Part shown: positions 24,008 to 35,246 of the stretch, piece after piece
How the letters are laid out: each line of letters begins with the position of its first letter
Position numbering within the stretch: position 1 is the stretch's first letter
Source of the DNA: Herbiconiux aconitum
Lineage (GTDB): Bacteria > Actinomycetota > Actinomycetes > Actinomycetales > Microbacteriaceae
Direction of reading: 5' to 3'
Assembly (NCBI RefSeq): GCF_024979235.1
Contig: NZ_JANLCM010000001.1
Span: 186,001-250,000, forward strand
DNA: 64,000 nt
The notes under the pieces: generated by a model
What the model saw: the letters and a program-made list of their open reading frames with translations, nothing else
The model's database searches: none
What the model was told of the DNA's origin: nothing
Program-made: the position numbers and the translations under genes

Positions 24008-24844
24008 ATGCCCCAGAAGCCCCTCCGAATCGCCTCAGTCAACGTGAACGGCGTGCGCGCTGCATTCCGCAACGGCATGGGCGAGTGGCTGAGCACCAGG
24101 GGGGTCGACATCCTTGCGATGCAGGAGGTGCGGGCCGAGACCAGTGACCTCGAGAACCTCCTCGGGCCCGACTGGAACATCCTGCACGACCCGGCGACGG
24201 CGAAGGGTCGCGCCGGTGTGGCGCTCGCGAGCCGCGACAAGGCGAACATCCATCGGGTCACCTTCGGGCCCGACGACTTCGACAGCGCAGGGCGCTGGCT
24301 CGAGGCCGACTACGAATGGAACGGCAAGCTCGTCACGGTGGTCTCCACCTACGTGCACTCCGGCGTCGCCGACACCCCGAAGCAAGACGAGAAGTACAAG
24401 TTCCTCGACGCGATGCTCGCCCACCTTCCGATGCTGCGCGAACACAACCCGCTCGCGCTGGTGGTGGGCGACCTCAACGTCGGCCACCGCACCCTCGACA
24501 TCAAGAACTGGAAGGGCAACGTGAAGCGCGCCGGCTTCCTGCCCGGCGAACGCGACTACTTCGACAAGTTCCTGGGCGCCGAAGGCGACCCGGAGTACAA
24601 CAAGGGCGCCGGTCTCGGCTGGGTCGACGTCGGCCGTCGATGGTCGGGCGAGGTCGAGGGCCCCTACACCTGGTGGTCGCAGCGCGGGCGCGCCTTCGAC
24701 ACCGACACCGGCTGGCGCATCGACTACCAACTGGCCACGCCCGATCTCGCCGCCACGGTCACGAACTACGCCGTCGACCGAGCGGCCACCCACGACGCAC
24801 GCTGGAGCGACCACGCTCCCGTCGTCGTCGACTACGACCTGTAG
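24008..24844 (+). CDS. xth: Exodeoxyribonuclease III
   Basis: This 278-aa protein has the exonuclease-endonuclease-phosphatase motifs: [19 protein letters not shown] (metal-binding Glu), [29 protein letters not shown] and the final [13 protein letters not shown] with the catalytic Asp-His. It cleaves DNA at abasic sites and degrades 3' ends during base-excision repair. Its length matches the ExoA/XthA group. It is followed by trpS on the same strand after 64 bases that include a small hairpin (about 24851-24876). Confidence 0.95.
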   Translation: MPQKPLRIASVNVNGVRAAFRNGMGEWLSTRGVDILAMQEVRAETSDLENLLGPDWNILHDPATAKGRAGVALASRDKANIHRVTFGPDDFDSAGRWLEADYEWNGKLVTVVSTYVHSGVADTPKQDEKYKFLDAMLAHLPMLREHNPLALVVGDLNVGHRTLDIKNWKGNVKRAGFLPGERDYFDKFLGAEGDPEYNKGAGLGWVDVGRRWSGEVEGPYTWWSQRGRAFDTDTGWRIDYQLATPDLAATVTNYAVDRAATHDARWSDHAPVVVDYDL

Positions 24845-24908
24845 TTTTGTTGCTGCACCGCCGCTACTGCGGCGCAGCGTTCGTACCAGAACAGTGAGAA
24901 ACGCCCCA

Positions 24909-25925
24909 ATGACCGACTCTTCCAAGCCCCGCCTTCTCTCGGGTATGCAGCCCTCGGCCGATTCGCTGCACCTCGGCAACTACATCGGCGCCCTGCTCAG
25001 CTGGAAGGCGCTGCAGGAGACGCACGACGCATTCTTCTTCCTCGCCGATCTGCACGCCATCACGGTGCCGCAAGACCCGATCGCCCTGCGCGAGAACACC
25101 CGCCGCACCACCGCGCAATACATCGCGGCCGGCATCGACCCCACCCGGTCGACGCTCTTCGTGCAGTCGCACGTTCCGGCACACGCCGAGCTCGCCTGGG
25201 TGCTCAACACCATCACCGGATTCGGTGAGGCGGCGCGGATGACCCAGTTCAAAGACAAGGCCTCGAAGCAGGGGCAGGAGGCGGCATCCGTCGGTCTGTT
25301 CACCTACCCGGTGCTGCAGGCCGGCGACATCCTGCTCTATCAGGCCGTCGACGTGCCGGTAGGCGAAGACCAACGGCAGCACATCGAACTCACCCGAGAC
25401 CTCGCGAACCGCTTCAACGCGCGCTTCGGCGACACGTTCACGGTGCCGAAGCCCTACATCCTGAAAGACACCGCGAAGATCTTCGATCTGCAGAACCCCA
25501 CGGCGAAGATGTCGAAGTCGTCGGAGTCGACCTCGGGGCTGATCTGGCTGCTCGACGAGCCGAAGATCACCGAGAAGAAGATCATGCGGGCGGTGACGGA
25601 TGCCGACGGCGAGGTGCGCTTCGATCGCGAGCTCAAACCGGGGCTGGCGAATCTGCTCACCGTCTTCGCGATCCTCACCGACCGCACGGTCGACGACGTC
25701 GTGGAGGAGTTCGCGGGCGGCGGCTACGGCACCCTCAAGAAGGCTCTGGCCGAGGTGGTGGTCGAGACGGTCGCACCGATCCGGCAGCGCACGCTCGAGC
25801 TGCTCGACGACCCGGGCGAGCTCGATCGCATCCTCTCGGTGAACGCGGATCGTGCCAACGAGGTGGCCGAGGCCACCCTCGCCACGGTCTACGACCGGGT
25901 GGGTCTCCTCCCCCGCCGGCGCTGA
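24909..25925 (+). CDS. trpS: Tryptophanyl-tRNA synthetase
   Basis: This 338-aa protein has the class I signatures [10 protein letters not shown] (HIGH-like) and KMSKSSES (KMSKS), plus [14 protein letters not shown] and the length of bacterial TrpRS. It charges tRNA-Trp. ATG 24909 gives the expected N-terminus ([16 protein letters not shown]); an extension to 24894 adds five residues with no support. No T-box leader was seen upstream. A long palindromic repeat follows the stop and separates it from a convergent gene. Confidence 0.97.
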   Translation: MTDSSKPRLLSGMQPSADSLHLGNYIGALLSWKALQETHDAFFFLADLHAITVPQDPIALRENTRRTTAQYIAAGIDPTRSTLFVQSHVPAHAELAWVLNTITGFGEAARMTQFKDKASKQGQEAASVGLFTYPVLQAGDILLYQAVDVPVGEDQRQHIELTRDLANRFNARFGDTFTVPKPYILKDTAKIFDLQNPTAKMSKSSESTSGLIWLLDEPKITEKKIMRAVTDADGEVRFDRELKPGLANLLTVFAILTDRTVDDVVEEFAGGGYGTLKKALAEVVVETVAPIRQRTLELLDDPGELDRILSVNADRANEVAEATLATVYDRVGLLPRRR

Positions 25926-25961
25926 CCCCCGCCCTCTCCTCCCTCCTCGCGACTCGCTCTC

Positions 25962-26032
25962 CTCCTCGCGACTCGCCAAATTCCGCCCTTTCCAGCGTCG
26001 ATTCAGGGCGGATTTTGGCGAGTCGCGAGGAG
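25962..26032. repeat. Long near-perfect palindromic repeat between convergent genes
   Basis: Arms of 28 bases (25962-25989 and 26005-26032) match with a single mismatch; they run from CTCCTCGCGACTCGCC to CCGCCCT, with a 15-base loop. The outer CTCCTCGCGACTCGC is partly duplicated just upstream (25943-25957). It lies between trpS and the convergent FUSC-type gene and is the best-preserved member of the CGCCAAA family. It could serve as a bidirectional terminator. Confidence 0.85.
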
Positions 26033-26053
26033 TGCGAGGGGGTGGGGGCGACG

Positions 26054-27199
26054 TCAGTGCAGGTCGTCGACCGCGCCCAATATCTCCTCGCGCACGCGCC
26101 GCAGGTCTTCGAGGAGCGAGCCGATCAGTATCCAGTGCGACGGATCGGGCGAGAGGGTCTGGATCGGCGCGGTGAGCGCCGGCTCCGGGTCGCTCAGCCG
26201 CTCGACGTCACGCGAGGACGGCGCCACGTTCTCCATCACGAGACGCAGGTCGTGGGCGGCTCGACGCAGCTCTTCGGCGATCGACGCCGTCATCGGTTCG
26301 GAACGAAGCTCGTCGTCGAAGTGGTCGTTCACGGCGCGGGTCATGCCGAGCACGCGGGTGACGACCGTTCCGAGCATGGTCATCAGCGCGGCATCCGTTT
26401 TCAGCACGTCGCGATGAGCGGATCGCCGGGGGTTGAACCGCAGGCTGTCCTCGGCGGTCTCGAGCGTTGCGAGCGCCTTGGTCTGCATCGGCCGGAGCAG
26501 CCGGGCCTCCACCAGCAGCAGAGTGCGGAACTTCTCGTCGGTCGGCTTGCTGAGCACCGAGGCGAGCCCGTCCATGATGGCCGCGACCTCGCGGCCGAGG
26601 GTCGCGACGGCGTCATGCGCCGGCTGCACGGCCAGCGGCGGCACGATCAGCCAGTTGACGAACACCCCGATGATCGCCCCGATCACGGTCTCGACGATGC
26701 GCTCCACCGCGTAGCCGGGCGTCTGCGCGCCCACCGAGAGCACGAGCATCGCGCTGATCGGAATCTGCACGGTCGACGAGGGCGGAAAGCGCAGCGCCCA
26801 GCCCACCAGCAACGAGATGACGATGGCGGCCAGGATGAGCCAGCTCGGCGCTCCGAAGACGAGCGCAACGAGATAGGCGACGACCACCCCGACGATGACG
26901 CCGATCGACCGCTCGACCGCACGGCTGAACGACTGGTTGACACTCGGCTGCACCACCAGGATGGCGGCGATCGCGCCGAAGATCGGCGGTTCGTCGCTCG
27001 CGATGAAGGAGCAGGCGACCCAGGCGATGACGGCGGCGGCCGCGGTCTTCAACACCTGCAGCAGCGGCGTGCGCGCACTGGCCTGGAAGGTGCGCACCGG
27101 CACCATCGTGGCCCGCGCCATCGACCGCCAGCGCCCGGTCCCGGTCTGCTGCCGAGGAGGGGGCGAGCTGGCGCCGTCGGTCGTTCCGCCCGAGCTCAC
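26054..27199 (-). CDS. FUSC-family (aromatic-acid-exporter-like) membrane protein
   Basis: This 381-aa protein has six predicted membrane segments in the N-terminal half (from LLQVLKTAAAAVIAWVAC to IVETVIGAIIGVFVNWLIV), followed by a long helical cytoplasmic domain. That is the arrangement of the FUSC / aromatic acid exporter group. The motif LVVQPSVNQSFSRAVERSIG in the first loop is typical. Substrates are not visible; family members export organic acids or act in envelope stress. The GTG start at 27197-27199 lies 43 bases before the stop of sdaA upstream on the same strand, so read-through from sdaA is possible. Confidence 0.82.
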   Translation of the reverse strand: MSSGGTTDGASSPPPRQQTGTGRWRSMARATMVPVRTFQASARTPLLQVLKTAAAAVIAWVACSFIASDEPPIFGAIAAILVVQPSVNQSFSRAVERSIGVIVGVVVAYLVALVFGAPSWLILAAIVISLLVGWALRFPPSSTVQIPISAMLVLSVGAQTPGYAVERIVETVIGAIIGVFVNWLIVPPLAVQPAHDAVATLGREVAAIMDGLASVLSKPTDEKFRTLLLVEARLLRPMQTKALATLETAEDSLRFNPRRSAHRDVLKTDAALMTMLGTVVTRVLGMTRAVNDHFDDELRSEPMTASIAEELRRAAHDLRLVMENVAPSSRDVERLSDPEPALTAPIQTLSPDPSHWILIGSLLEDLRRVREEILGAVDDLH

Positions 27200-27242
27200 G
27201 CTTCCACAGTAGTGCGCGCCGCAGCGGGCATCCGGATGCCTG

Positions 27243-28706
<1,464 letters not shown>

Positions 28707-28757
28707 GGGACTCCATTCGCCCGCGGCGCGCTGTTGCGCCGACGGTGTCCCTCTCCG

Positions 28758-28951
28758 CTCTGTACCTGACCTGAGAGATTTCGCGGTAATCGCCGCTTGC
28801 CCCATCGGTGGAACCACACGCAACGGGTGCGCCGCGGTGATTCGCTCTCCAGAGTCGCCCAACTGCAGCGGTGCATGGGCCTGAGAGTTTCCCGGAGAGG
28901 AATTGCTCCTACGGCGCCGACCGATGGCTCTCGGACGGACTCTCCCGCTGC
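28758..28951 (-). ncRNA. Tandem glycine riboswitch in the sdaA leader
   Basis: Read leftward, aptamer 1 (about 28951-28865) has GCAGCGGGAGAGTCC, GCGCCGTAGGAGCAA, CTCTCCGGGAAACTCTCAGG and the closing CCGCTGC that pairs with GCAGCGG. Aptamer 2 (about 28854-28758) has CTCTGGAGAGCG, CACCGATGGGGCAAGC, GCGAAATCTCTCAGGTC and the closing CAGAG. These are the conserved cores of the two gcvT-type glycine aptamers in their usual head-to-tail order. About 50 bases remain to the sdaA start codon, which holds GC-rich inverted sequence and the GGAG site. Control is probably by activation of serine breakdown when glycine is high. Confidence 0.93.
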
Positions 28952-29014
28952 TGTTCGAAGGCTTGTTCAATTGCATACTGCCAGTTGACTGAACCAGAAC
29001 CTATCAGACGGGCC

Positions 29015-29524
29015 TCAGGAGATCGAGGTCGTCTTTCCTGCGGTCTCGACCCGCGCATCCGGAACGCGCACCCGGTGCTCGCCGAACACCCACACCCGGT
29101 AGAGCACGAAGCGGAAGATCGCGCCGAGCACGAGCCCGATGACATTGCCCGAGATGTTGTCGGCCAGGAGCGAGGTGTAGTGCAACACGTAGTGCGAGAA
29201 CCAGAGGCAGGCCAGACCGATGCCCATGCCCATGATGCTCACGGCGAAGAACTCGATGCTCTCGCGCAGCATGTCGGCGCGGCGGCGTTCTTTGAACGTC
29301 CAGTACCGGTTGCCCAGCCAGTTCACGAGGATGGCCAGGCCGGTCGAGATCAGCTTCGCGATCACCGGCCCCTCGTGCATGTGCGCCGGGTCCATGACCG
29401 TCGTGCGCAGGAGGTTGAAGACCCCGACATCCACGATGAAGCCGAGCCCGCCGACCAGGCCGAATCGGATGAATTCGACAGCGAGCAGACGAAAGCGCGA
29501 CCTCGTTGCGGGGGCACTGGTCAT
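29015..29524 (-). CDS. GtrA-family membrane protein
   Basis: This 169-aa protein has four predicted membrane helices and the GtrA signature FIRFGLVGGLGFIVDVGVFNLL, then LISTGLAILVNWLGNRYWTF. GtrA-type proteins help flip polyprenol-linked sugars across the membrane during envelope glycan synthesis. It starts at ATG 29522-29524 with a weak ribosome site. It is divergent, across 154 AT-richer bases, from a polyprenol-phosphate-mannose synthase, which gives it a natural substrate. The C-terminal tail is short and basic. Confidence 0.88.
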   Translation of the reverse strand: MTSAPATRSRFRLLAVEFIRFGLVGGLGFIVDVGVFNLLRTTVMDPAHMHEGPVIAKLISTGLAILVNWLGNRYWTFKERRRADMLRESIEFFAVSIMGMGIGLACLWFSHYVLHYTSLLADNISGNVIGLVLGAIFRFVLYRVWVFGEHRVRVPDARVETAGKTTSIS

Positions 29525-29678
29525 GAAGGAATACCGTTTCTGACGTACGAAACCAGAGATAAGAACTTTTCGTATCTTCCAAGAGAATGCTGAGCGTAAC
29601 TGGGGAAAATGAACAGGAAGCATCGATACGCTTTCGAGCGCCGTCAGACTTGGCAGCACCTGACCGATTGAGGAAACT

Positions 29679-30437
29679 ATGGCGAAAACTGTCGTGGTGA
29701 TACCGACTTATGACGAGATCGGCTCGATCGCCGGCGTCACGCAGCGGGTTCTCGCCGCAGAGGCCGGCACCGAGGTGCTGATCGTCGATGACAACTCGCC
29801 CGACGGCACCGGTCAGCTGGCCGACGACTTGGCCGCCGACGACGCCCGCATCCACGTGATGCACCGCACCGAGAAGAACGGTCTGGGCGCCGCGTACGCC
29901 GCCGGCTTCCGCTGGGCGCTGCAGCGCGACTACGACTTCGTGGTGGAGATGGATGCCGACGGGTCGCATCAGCCCGAAGAGCTGCCGCGCCTCACCGCAC
30001 TGCTCCGCAACGGCGCCGACATGGCTATCGGAACCCGCTGGATCCCGGGCGGTGTCATCAAGAACTGGCCCGCCTACCGCAAGCTCATCTCCCGCTCGGG
30101 CACCGCCTACGCCCGCATCCTGCTGCAGTCGAAGCTGCACGACCTCACCAGCGGCTACCGCGGTTTTCGCGCCGACTCGTTGCGGGCGATCGACTTCAGC
30201 ACGGTCAACTCGCAGGGCTACTGCTTCCAGATCGAGCTGGCGTGGATGTTCGAGCGCTCGGGCGGCACCATCGGCGAATTCCCCATCACGTTCGTCGAGC
30301 GTGAAGAGGGCGTGTCGAAGATGTCGACCGGCATCGTGGTCGAAGCACTGGCCAAGGTCACGTCGTGGGGGCTGGCGAGCAGGATCGGGCGCGCACCCGA
30401 ACCGCTCAGCCTTCCCGCCGCCCGAAGCACGCCCTGA
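29679..30437 (+). CDS. Polyprenol monophosphomannose synthase (GT2)
   Basis: This 252-aa protein has the GT2 fold of dolichol-phosphate-mannose synthases: IPTYDEIGSI, VDDNSPDGTG (36-45), KNGLGAAYAAGF, the metal-site EMDADGSHQP with DADGS at 92-96, and SGYRGFR. It transfers mannose from GDP-mannose to a polyprenyl phosphate on the inner face of the membrane. There are no C-terminal membrane helices or fused acyltransferase domain, unlike mycobacterial Ppm1. ATG 29679 follows GAGGAA. GDP-mannose would come from the ManC encoded at 15.2-16.3 kb, and the divergent GtrA protein may flip the product. Confidence 0.9.
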   Translation: MAKTVVVIPTYDEIGSIAGVTQRVLAAEAGTEVLIVDDNSPDGTGQLADDLAADDARIHVMHRTEKNGLGAAYAAGFRWALQRDYDFVVEMDADGSHQPEELPRLTALLRNGADMAIGTRWIPGGVIKNWPAYRKLISRSGTAYARILLQSKLHDLTSGYRGFRADSLRAIDFSTVNSQGYCFQIELAWMFERSGGTIGEFPITFVEREEGVSKMSTGIVVEALAKVTSWGLASRIGRAPEPLSLPAARSTP

Positions 30438-30494
30438 CAAGGGCGGGGAATACTTCTCACCCCAAAGCGTTGGGGTATAACTAGATACAAGAAA

Positions 30495-30647
30495 CGTGCT
30501 CCGGGGTCAGTGAGATTCTGAACCGGCGGTCATAGTCCGCGAGCCGAAGCCTTGCTGTTCGCAGTCGGGTGACGGTTGATCTGGTGGAATTCCAGAACCG
30601 ACGGTAATGGCAGTGCCGCAAGGCCTGTCCAAGTCCGGATGGGAGGA
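30495..30647 (+). ncRNA. FMN riboswitch (RFN element)
   Basis: The conserved RFN core is clear: CTCCGGGGTCAGTGAGATTC, then GAACCGGCGGTCATAGTCCG and CGAGCC, GGTGGAATTCCAGAACCGAC, and the closing AGTCCGGATGGGAGGA at 30632-30647. One peripheral arm (about 30605-30630) is extended. It lies 81 bases upstream of ribD and is expected to lower expression of ribD-ribE-ribBA-ribH when FMN is plentiful. Confidence 0.95.
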
Positions 30648-30728
30648 TGCACGGACGGTTTTCGCGATGGCGGAGCCGTTGGCACTTTCGAGCGCATCCC
30701 CGGAGCCGCGTCAGCAGACGAGGACCGG

Positions 30729-31766
30729 ATGAACGCGAGCATGACCGAGAACGACGCGATGAACCGCGCCCTCGCCCTCGCGCTCCGCGGCCCCCGGCAC
30801 GGGGTGAACCCGCAAGTCGGCTGCGTGCTGCTCTCCTCGGAGGGTGAGGTGCTCGCCGAAGGCTGGCACCGCGGCGCGGGAACCGCTCACGCGGAGGTCG
30901 CCGCTCTCTCGGCACTGGCCGATCCCGAACTCGCGCGCGGCGCCACCGCGGTCGTGACTCTCGAGCCCTGCAACCATCTCGGTCGCACCGGGCCGTGCAG
31001 CGTCGCGCTGATCGAAGCCGGTGTTGCCCGCGTCGTGTACGCGGTCGCCGACCCGGGCGAGCGGTCCAGCGGCGGCGCCGAACGGATGCGTGACGCCGGC
31101 CTCGAGGTCGAGCAAGGCCTCGGCGCCGAGTCGGTCGAGGAGGCCATCCGGCCCTGGCTCACGGCCGTGCGCCAGCACCGACCCTTCGTGACCGTCAAGT
31201 GGGCGTCGAGCCTCGACGGCCGGGCTGCGGCAGCCGACGGAACGAGCCAGTGGATCACCGGCCCCGCCGCACGCGCCGACGTCCATCGCCGGCGCGCGGA
31301 TGCCGACGCCGTCGCGGTGGGAACCGGCACCGTGCTCGCCGACGACCCGGCTCTCACGGCGCGCGACGGCGATGACCTCCTCCCCCACCAGCCGGCCCCC
31401 GTGGTGATCGGCCGCCGACCGGTGCCTTCGTCGGCACGGGTGCACGCGCATCCGGAAGCCCTCCGCCGCTTCGCCACGCACGACCTGGCCGCGGTGCTCG
31501 ACGAGCTCTATGCGGGCGAGGTGCGCTCCGTCTTCGTGGAGGGCGGGCCGACCCTCGCCAGCGCCTTCCTCGCCGCCGGCCTCGCCGACGAGGTGCTGGT
31601 CTACCTCGCGCCGACCCTCCTCGGCGGACCACGCACCGCACTCACCGACCTCGGAGTCGGAACCATCGGCGAGCAGCTCACGCTCGCCGTCACGGATGTC
31701 ACACGACTGGGCGACGACATCAGGATCGTCGCACGACCGGACGACTCGTCGTCCACGAAGGAGTAG
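30729..31766 (+). CDS. ribD: Bifunctional diaminohydroxyphosphoribosylaminopyrimidine deaminase / 5-amino-6-(5-phosphoribosylamino)uracil reductase
   Basis: This 345-aa protein has an N-terminal zinc deaminase (HAEVAAL, then PCNHLGRTGPC) and a C-terminal reductase (KWASSLDGRAAAADGTSQWITG, VGTGTVLADDPALTAR, VFVEGGPTLASAF). It performs the second and third steps of riboflavin synthesis. ATG 30729 has GAGG upstream at a suitable distance; ATG 30741 is an alternative. It is the first gene after the FMN riboswitch and is followed by ribE after four bases. Confidence 0.95.
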   Translation: MNASMTENDAMNRALALALRGPRHGVNPQVGCVLLSSEGEVLAEGWHRGAGTAHAEVAALSALADPELARGATAVVTLEPCNHLGRTGPCSVALIEAGVARVVYAVADPGERSSGGAERMRDAGLEVEQGLGAESVEEAIRPWLTAVRQHRPFVTVKWASSLDGRAAAADGTSQWITGPAARADVHRRRADADAVAVGTGTVLADDPALTARDGDDLLPHQPAPVVIGRRPVPSSARVHAHPEALRRFATHDLAAVLDELYAGEVRSVFVEGGPTLASAFLAAGLADEVLVYLAPTLLGGPRTALTDLGVGTIGEQLTLAVTDVTRLGDDIRIVARPDDSSSTKE

Positions 31767-31770
31767 CCCG

Positions 31771-32388
31771 GTGTTCACGGGAATCATCGAAGAACTCGGC
31801 GAGGTGCTCGCCCTCGAGCGCACCTCCGACGCCGCCGTCATCACGGTGCGCGGCCCACTCGCCGTGAGCGACGCCGGGCACGGCGACTCGATCTCGGTCT
31901 CGGGTGTCTGCCTCACGGTCATCGACCAGACCGCCGACAGCTTCACCGCCGACGTGATGGCCCAGACCCTCGCGATGTCGACCATCGGCGGCCTGTCTGT
32001 CGGCGACCGGGTGAACCTCGAGCGCGCCGCCCAGGTGGGCGACCGGCTCGGCGGCCACATCGTGCAAGGCCACGTCGACGGCACCGGCGAGGTGCTCAGC
32101 GTGGCACCCGGCGAAGCCTGGAGCGTTCTGCGCTTCTCGATCGACGCATCCCTCGCCCCCCTCGTCGTCGACAAGGGTTCGATCTCGGTCTCCGGAGTCT
32201 CGCTGACCGTCTCGAACATCGGCGACGAAGCGGATGGCTCGCACTGGTTCGAGGTCTCGCTCATTCCCGAGACGTTGTCCGCCACCACGCTCGGCGCCCT
32301 CTCCGTGGGCGACCGGGTGAATCTCGAGACCGACATCCTGGCCCGCCACGTGCAACGCCTGGTGTCATTCGAAAGGAGCAACTCATGA
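31771..32388 (+). CDS. ribE: Riboflavin synthase, alpha subunit
   Basis: This 205-aa protein begins MFTGIIEELGEV and shows the internal duplication of riboflavin synthase: SISVSGVCLTVID with GHIVQGHVDGTG in the first half, SISVSGVSLTVSN with LARHVQRLV in the second. It dismutates two lumazines to riboflavin. It starts at GTG 31771, four bases after ribD, and its stop overlaps the ribBA start (ATGA). Confidence 0.95.
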   Translation: MFTGIIEELGEVLALERTSDAAVITVRGPLAVSDAGHGDSISVSGVCLTVIDQTADSFTADVMAQTLAMSTIGGLSVGDRVNLERAAQVGDRLGGHIVQGHVDGTGEVLSVAPGEAWSVLRFSIDASLAPLVVDKGSISVSGVSLTVSNIGDEADGSHWFEVSLIPETLSATTLGALSVGDRVNLETDILARHVQRLVSFERSNS

Positions 32389-33758
32389 CGCTCTCCCCCA
32401 TCTCCGACGTGCTCGACGCCCTGCGCGCCGGCAAGCCCGTGATCGTGTCCGACGCGGCCGACCGCGAGAACGAAGGCGACGCCATCATGTCGGCGGCACT
32501 GGCCACCCCCGAATGGATCGCCTGGATGGTGCGCAACACCTCCGGCTACCTCTGCGCACCGTTGCCCGGCGAACTCGCCGACCGCCTCGCACTTCCGCCG
32601 ATGGTGGTCAACAACGAGGACACCCGACGCACCGCCTACACGATCACCGTCGACGCGGCATCCGGCATCACCACCGGTATCAGCGCGCACGACCGCGCGC
32701 GCACCCTCAACCTCCTGGCCGACCCGGATTCGACGCCGACCAGCTTCATCCGCCCGGGCCACGTGCTCCCGGTGCGGGCCGTCGACGGCGGTGTGCGCGA
32801 GCGCGCCGGCCACACCGAGGCCGCGGTGGAGCTGATGCGTGCCGCCGGGCTCGCTCCGGTTGGCGTGATCGGCGAGATGATCGCCGAAGACGGCTCGGCC
32901 ATGAAGATGGACGAGCTGTACGCCACCGGCGAGCGCGAAGGCCTGCCGGTGACCACGATCGAGATGCTGATCGAGTGGCTCGACGGGCTGGACGGGGTGG
33001 AGGCCGACGCGACCGACGAGTCGGATGCGGCGGTCCCTGCGGCGTCGGCCGCCGCCGCGACAACGGGCACCGCCACCGATACGGTCACCCCCGCCTCCGC
33101 CGATACCGCCACCCGCACCTCCCCCGATGCCTCGGCCCCCACCTCCCCCTCCGCTCTCGCGGAACGGGTGCACTTCGAGGTCGAGACCAACGTGCCCACC
33201 ACCCACGGGCTGCTGCGGATGCGCGCCTACCGCGACCTCGACACCGGCGCCGACCACGTGGCGATCGTCTCAGGAGATCCCACCGCCCGGGGAGCCCTCG
33301 TGCGCGTGCACTCCGAGTGCTTGACCGGCGAGGCCTTCGGTTCACTCAAGTGCGAGTGCGGCCCGCAGCTCGACGCCTCGCTCGACCTGATCGCCGAGCA
33401 CGGCGGCGTGGTGGTGTACCTCCGCGGGCACGAAGGCCGCGGCATCGGCCTGGTGAACAAGCTGCGCGCCTACCGCCTGCAGGAAGACGGCCTGGACACC
33501 CTCGACGCCAACGTCGCCCTCGGCCTCCCCGCCGACGCGCGTGACTACGGTGCGGCGGTCGCGATCCTGAACGACCTGGGCACCACGAGCATCCACCTGC
33601 TCACGAACAACCCCGAGAAGGTGCGGCAGCTCGAAGCCCACGGCATCGACGTGGCCGAGCGCATCCCGCTCGTCGTCGGAGCCTCGACCTTCAACCAGAA
33701 ATACCTCGACACCAAACGCGACCGCATGGGGCACGATCTGCCCTCGGCCGTGCGCTGA
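32385..33758 (+). CDS. ribBA: Bifunctional 3,4-dihydroxy-2-butanone-4-phosphate synthase / GTP cyclohydrolase II
   Basis: This 457-aa protein has an N-terminal RibB domain ([52 protein letters not shown]) and a C-terminal RibA domain ([20 protein letters not shown] with the zinc cysteines, then [18 protein letters not shown]). A linker of about 45 residues rich in Ala, Thr, Asp and Pro (about 208-255) joins them and is longer than usual. Both entry steps to riboflavin are covered. It is translationally coupled to ribE upstream and lies 26 bases before ribH. Confidence 0.95.
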   Translation: MTLSPISDVLDALRAGKPVIVSDAADRENEGDAIMSAALATPEWIAWMVRNTSGYLCAPLPGELADRLALPPMVVNNEDTRRTAYTITVDAASGITTGISAHDRARTLNLLADPDSTPTSFIRPGHVLPVRAVDGGVRERAGHTEAAVELMRAAGLAPVGVIGEMIAEDGSAMKMDELYATGEREGLPVTTIEMLIEWLDGLDGVEADATDESDAAVPAASAAAATTGTATDTVTPASADTATRTSPDASAPTSPSALAERVHFEVETNVPTTHGLLRMRAYRDLDTGADHVAIVSGDPTARGALVRVHSECLTGEAFGSLKCECGPQLDASLDLIAEHGGVVVYLRGHEGRGIGLVNKLRAYRLQEDGLDTLDANVALGLPADARDYGAAVAILNDLGTTSIHLLTNNPEKVRQLEAHGIDVAERIPLVVGASTFNQKYLDTKRDRMGHDLPSAVR

Positions 33759-33784
33759 TCCGAACAACGCTGAAAGGAAACACC

Positions 33785-34264
33785 ATGAGCGGAGCGGGAG
33801 CCCCGAGTCTCGACCACGACCTCGACGGAACGGGACTGAACATCACCGTCGTCGCCGGCACCTGGCACGAGGAGATCACGAACGGCCTGCTCGAGGGGGC
33901 ACGCCGCGCCCTCGCAGCCGCGAACGTGACCGTCACCGAGGTGCGGGTCGCGGGCAGTTTTGAGCTGCCCGTGGTGTCGAAGGCGGCCCTCGAGGCGGGC
34001 GCCGACGCGGTGGTGGCGCTCGGCGTCATCATCCGCGGCGGCACACCTCACTTCGAATACGTGTCGGATGCCGCGACGAGCGGTCTCACCCAGGTGAGCA
34101 TCCTCACCGGCAAGCCCGTGGGCTTCGGCGTGCTCACGCTGGAAGACGAGCAGCAGGGCCTCGATCGCGCCGGGCTCCCCGGTTCGAAGGAGGACAAGGG
34201 CGCCGAGGCGGCCGAGGCCGCCATCGCCACCGCGCTCACCCTTCGGGCGATTCGCGGCGCCTAA
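33785..34264 (+). CDS. ribH: 6,7-dimethyl-8-ribityllumazine synthase
   Basis: This 159-aa protein has the lumazine synthase motifs [41 protein letters not shown] (with the catalytic histidine) and [10 protein letters not shown]. It forms the icosahedral or pentameric shell enzyme that makes lumazine for RibE. It closes the riboflavin operon. A long palindrome begins six bases after its stop. Confidence 0.96.
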   Translation: MSGAGAPSLDHDLDGTGLNITVVAGTWHEEITNGLLEGARRALAAANVTVTEVRVAGSFELPVVSKAALEAGADAVVALGVIIRGGTPHFEYVSDAATSGLTQVSILTGKPVGFGVLTLEDEQQGLDRAGLPGSKEDKGAEAAEAAIATALTLRAIRGA

Positions 34265-34269
34265 CCGCT

Positions 34270-34339
34270 GGAGTTCTCCAAACGAAACGGCGACCGAAGC
34301 CCCAGAGCGGGGCGGTCGCCGTTTCGTTTGGAGAAGTCC
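34270..34339. repeat. Long near-perfect palindromic repeat between convergent genes
   Basis: Arms of 27 bases (34270-34296 and 34313-34339), from GGAGTTCTCCAAACGAAACG to CGACCG, match with one mismatch around a 16-base loop. It sits between ribH and the convergent ribokinase-type gene. The outer GGAGTTCTCCAA/TTGGAGAAGTCC ends recur at 43036-43104 inside a coding sequence. Its inner CGAAACGGCG recalls the CGAAACGACGG motif of DUF559 cassette 2. Confidence 0.85.
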
Positions 34340-34342
34340 GGG

Positions 34343-35155
34343 CTAGGGCTGCGCGCCCACCGAGCCCACGGAGGCCGCGGCGGCCAGCGAGGCCGCCTGC
34401 ATCGCATCCGGCTCACTGAGCCCGGCCGCGAGGCCCGCGGCCAGGGTGCCGCAGAAGCAGTCGCCGGCGCCGGTGGTGTCGACCACGACCGAGACCGCAC
34501 CGGCCGGAACCTCGTGCGACCCCCAGCGCGAGCCCTTCGCGCCCAGGGTCACGAGCACCGAACGCGGCTGGTAGCCGTCGGCGGCGAGCAGTTCGTTCTC
34601 GTGCTCGTTCACCACGATGGGGTCGGCGAGGTCGAGCACGTCACCGGGCAACCCGGCATACGGCGCCAGGTTCAGGATGACGCGGGCCCCGCGGGCGGCG
34701 GCGATGCGAGCGGCCTCGGCCACGACATCCGTGTCGATCTCGAGCGAGCCGAGCAGCACGTCGCCCGGCCCGAGCTCGTTCAACGAGGCCAGGTCGCCCA
34801 CGGTCACCCGCGCGTTCGCGCCGGGCGAGACGATGATCGTGTTCTCGCCGTCGGCGGCGACCGCGATCGCGGCGTGCCCGGTCGAGACCCCGGTCGTGCG
34901 GGAGAGGTGCGAGGTGTCGATGCCGTAGCCGGTCAGCCGGTTGAGATAGGCGTCACCGTCGGCATCGTCGCCGACCCGGCCCACGAACGCGACCCGGGCT
35001 CCGGCCCGCGCCGCCGCGACGGCCTGGTTGGCACCCTTGCCGCCGAAGTACTTCACGAGGTCGCCACCGAGGAGCGTCTCGCCGGGCTGCGGATGCCGCT
35101 CGACCTCCACCGTCGAATCGATGTTCAACGAACCCAGAACGACGACCCTGCCCAC
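34343..35155 (-). CDS. PfkB-family sugar kinase, ribokinase-like
   Basis: This 270-aa protein has PfkB signatures VVVLGSLNIDST, YFGGKGANQAVAAAR (substrate side) and DTTGAGDCFCGTLAAG (anion hole and catalytic Asp). The motif set is closest to ribokinase, which would phosphorylate ribose freed by the nucleoside hydrolase; this substrate assignment is inferred. The GTG at 35153-35155, preceded by GAGGGAG, was chosen because upstream in-frame sequence has no family similarity. It is transcribed alone and is convergent with the riboflavin operon. Confidence 0.85.
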   Translation of the reverse strand: MGRVVVLGSLNIDSTVEVERHPQPGETLLGGDLVKYFGGKGANQAVAAARAGARVAFVGRVGDDADGDAYLNRLTGYGIDTSHLSRTTGVSTGHAAIAVAADGENTIIVSPGANARVTVGDLASLNELGPGDVLLGSLEIDTDVVAEAARIAAARGARVILNLAPYAGLPGDVLDLADPIVVNEHENELLAADGYQPRSVLVTLGAKGSRWGSHEVPAGAVSVVVDTTGAGDCFCGTLAAGLAAGLSEPDAMQAASLAAAASVGSVGAQP

Positions 35156-35246
35156 GCGCAACTCCCTCGAAAGACGTACCTCCGACATCCTAGGCCAGCG
35201 TAAACTGGCGATTTCCGCGGGAATCCCGCCGACCGAAAGCGCCTTG

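Noticed and set aside
24845..24908. Possible T-box leader before trpS
   Set aside because: No T-box core sequence or antiterminator in the 64-base gap; only a small hairpin.
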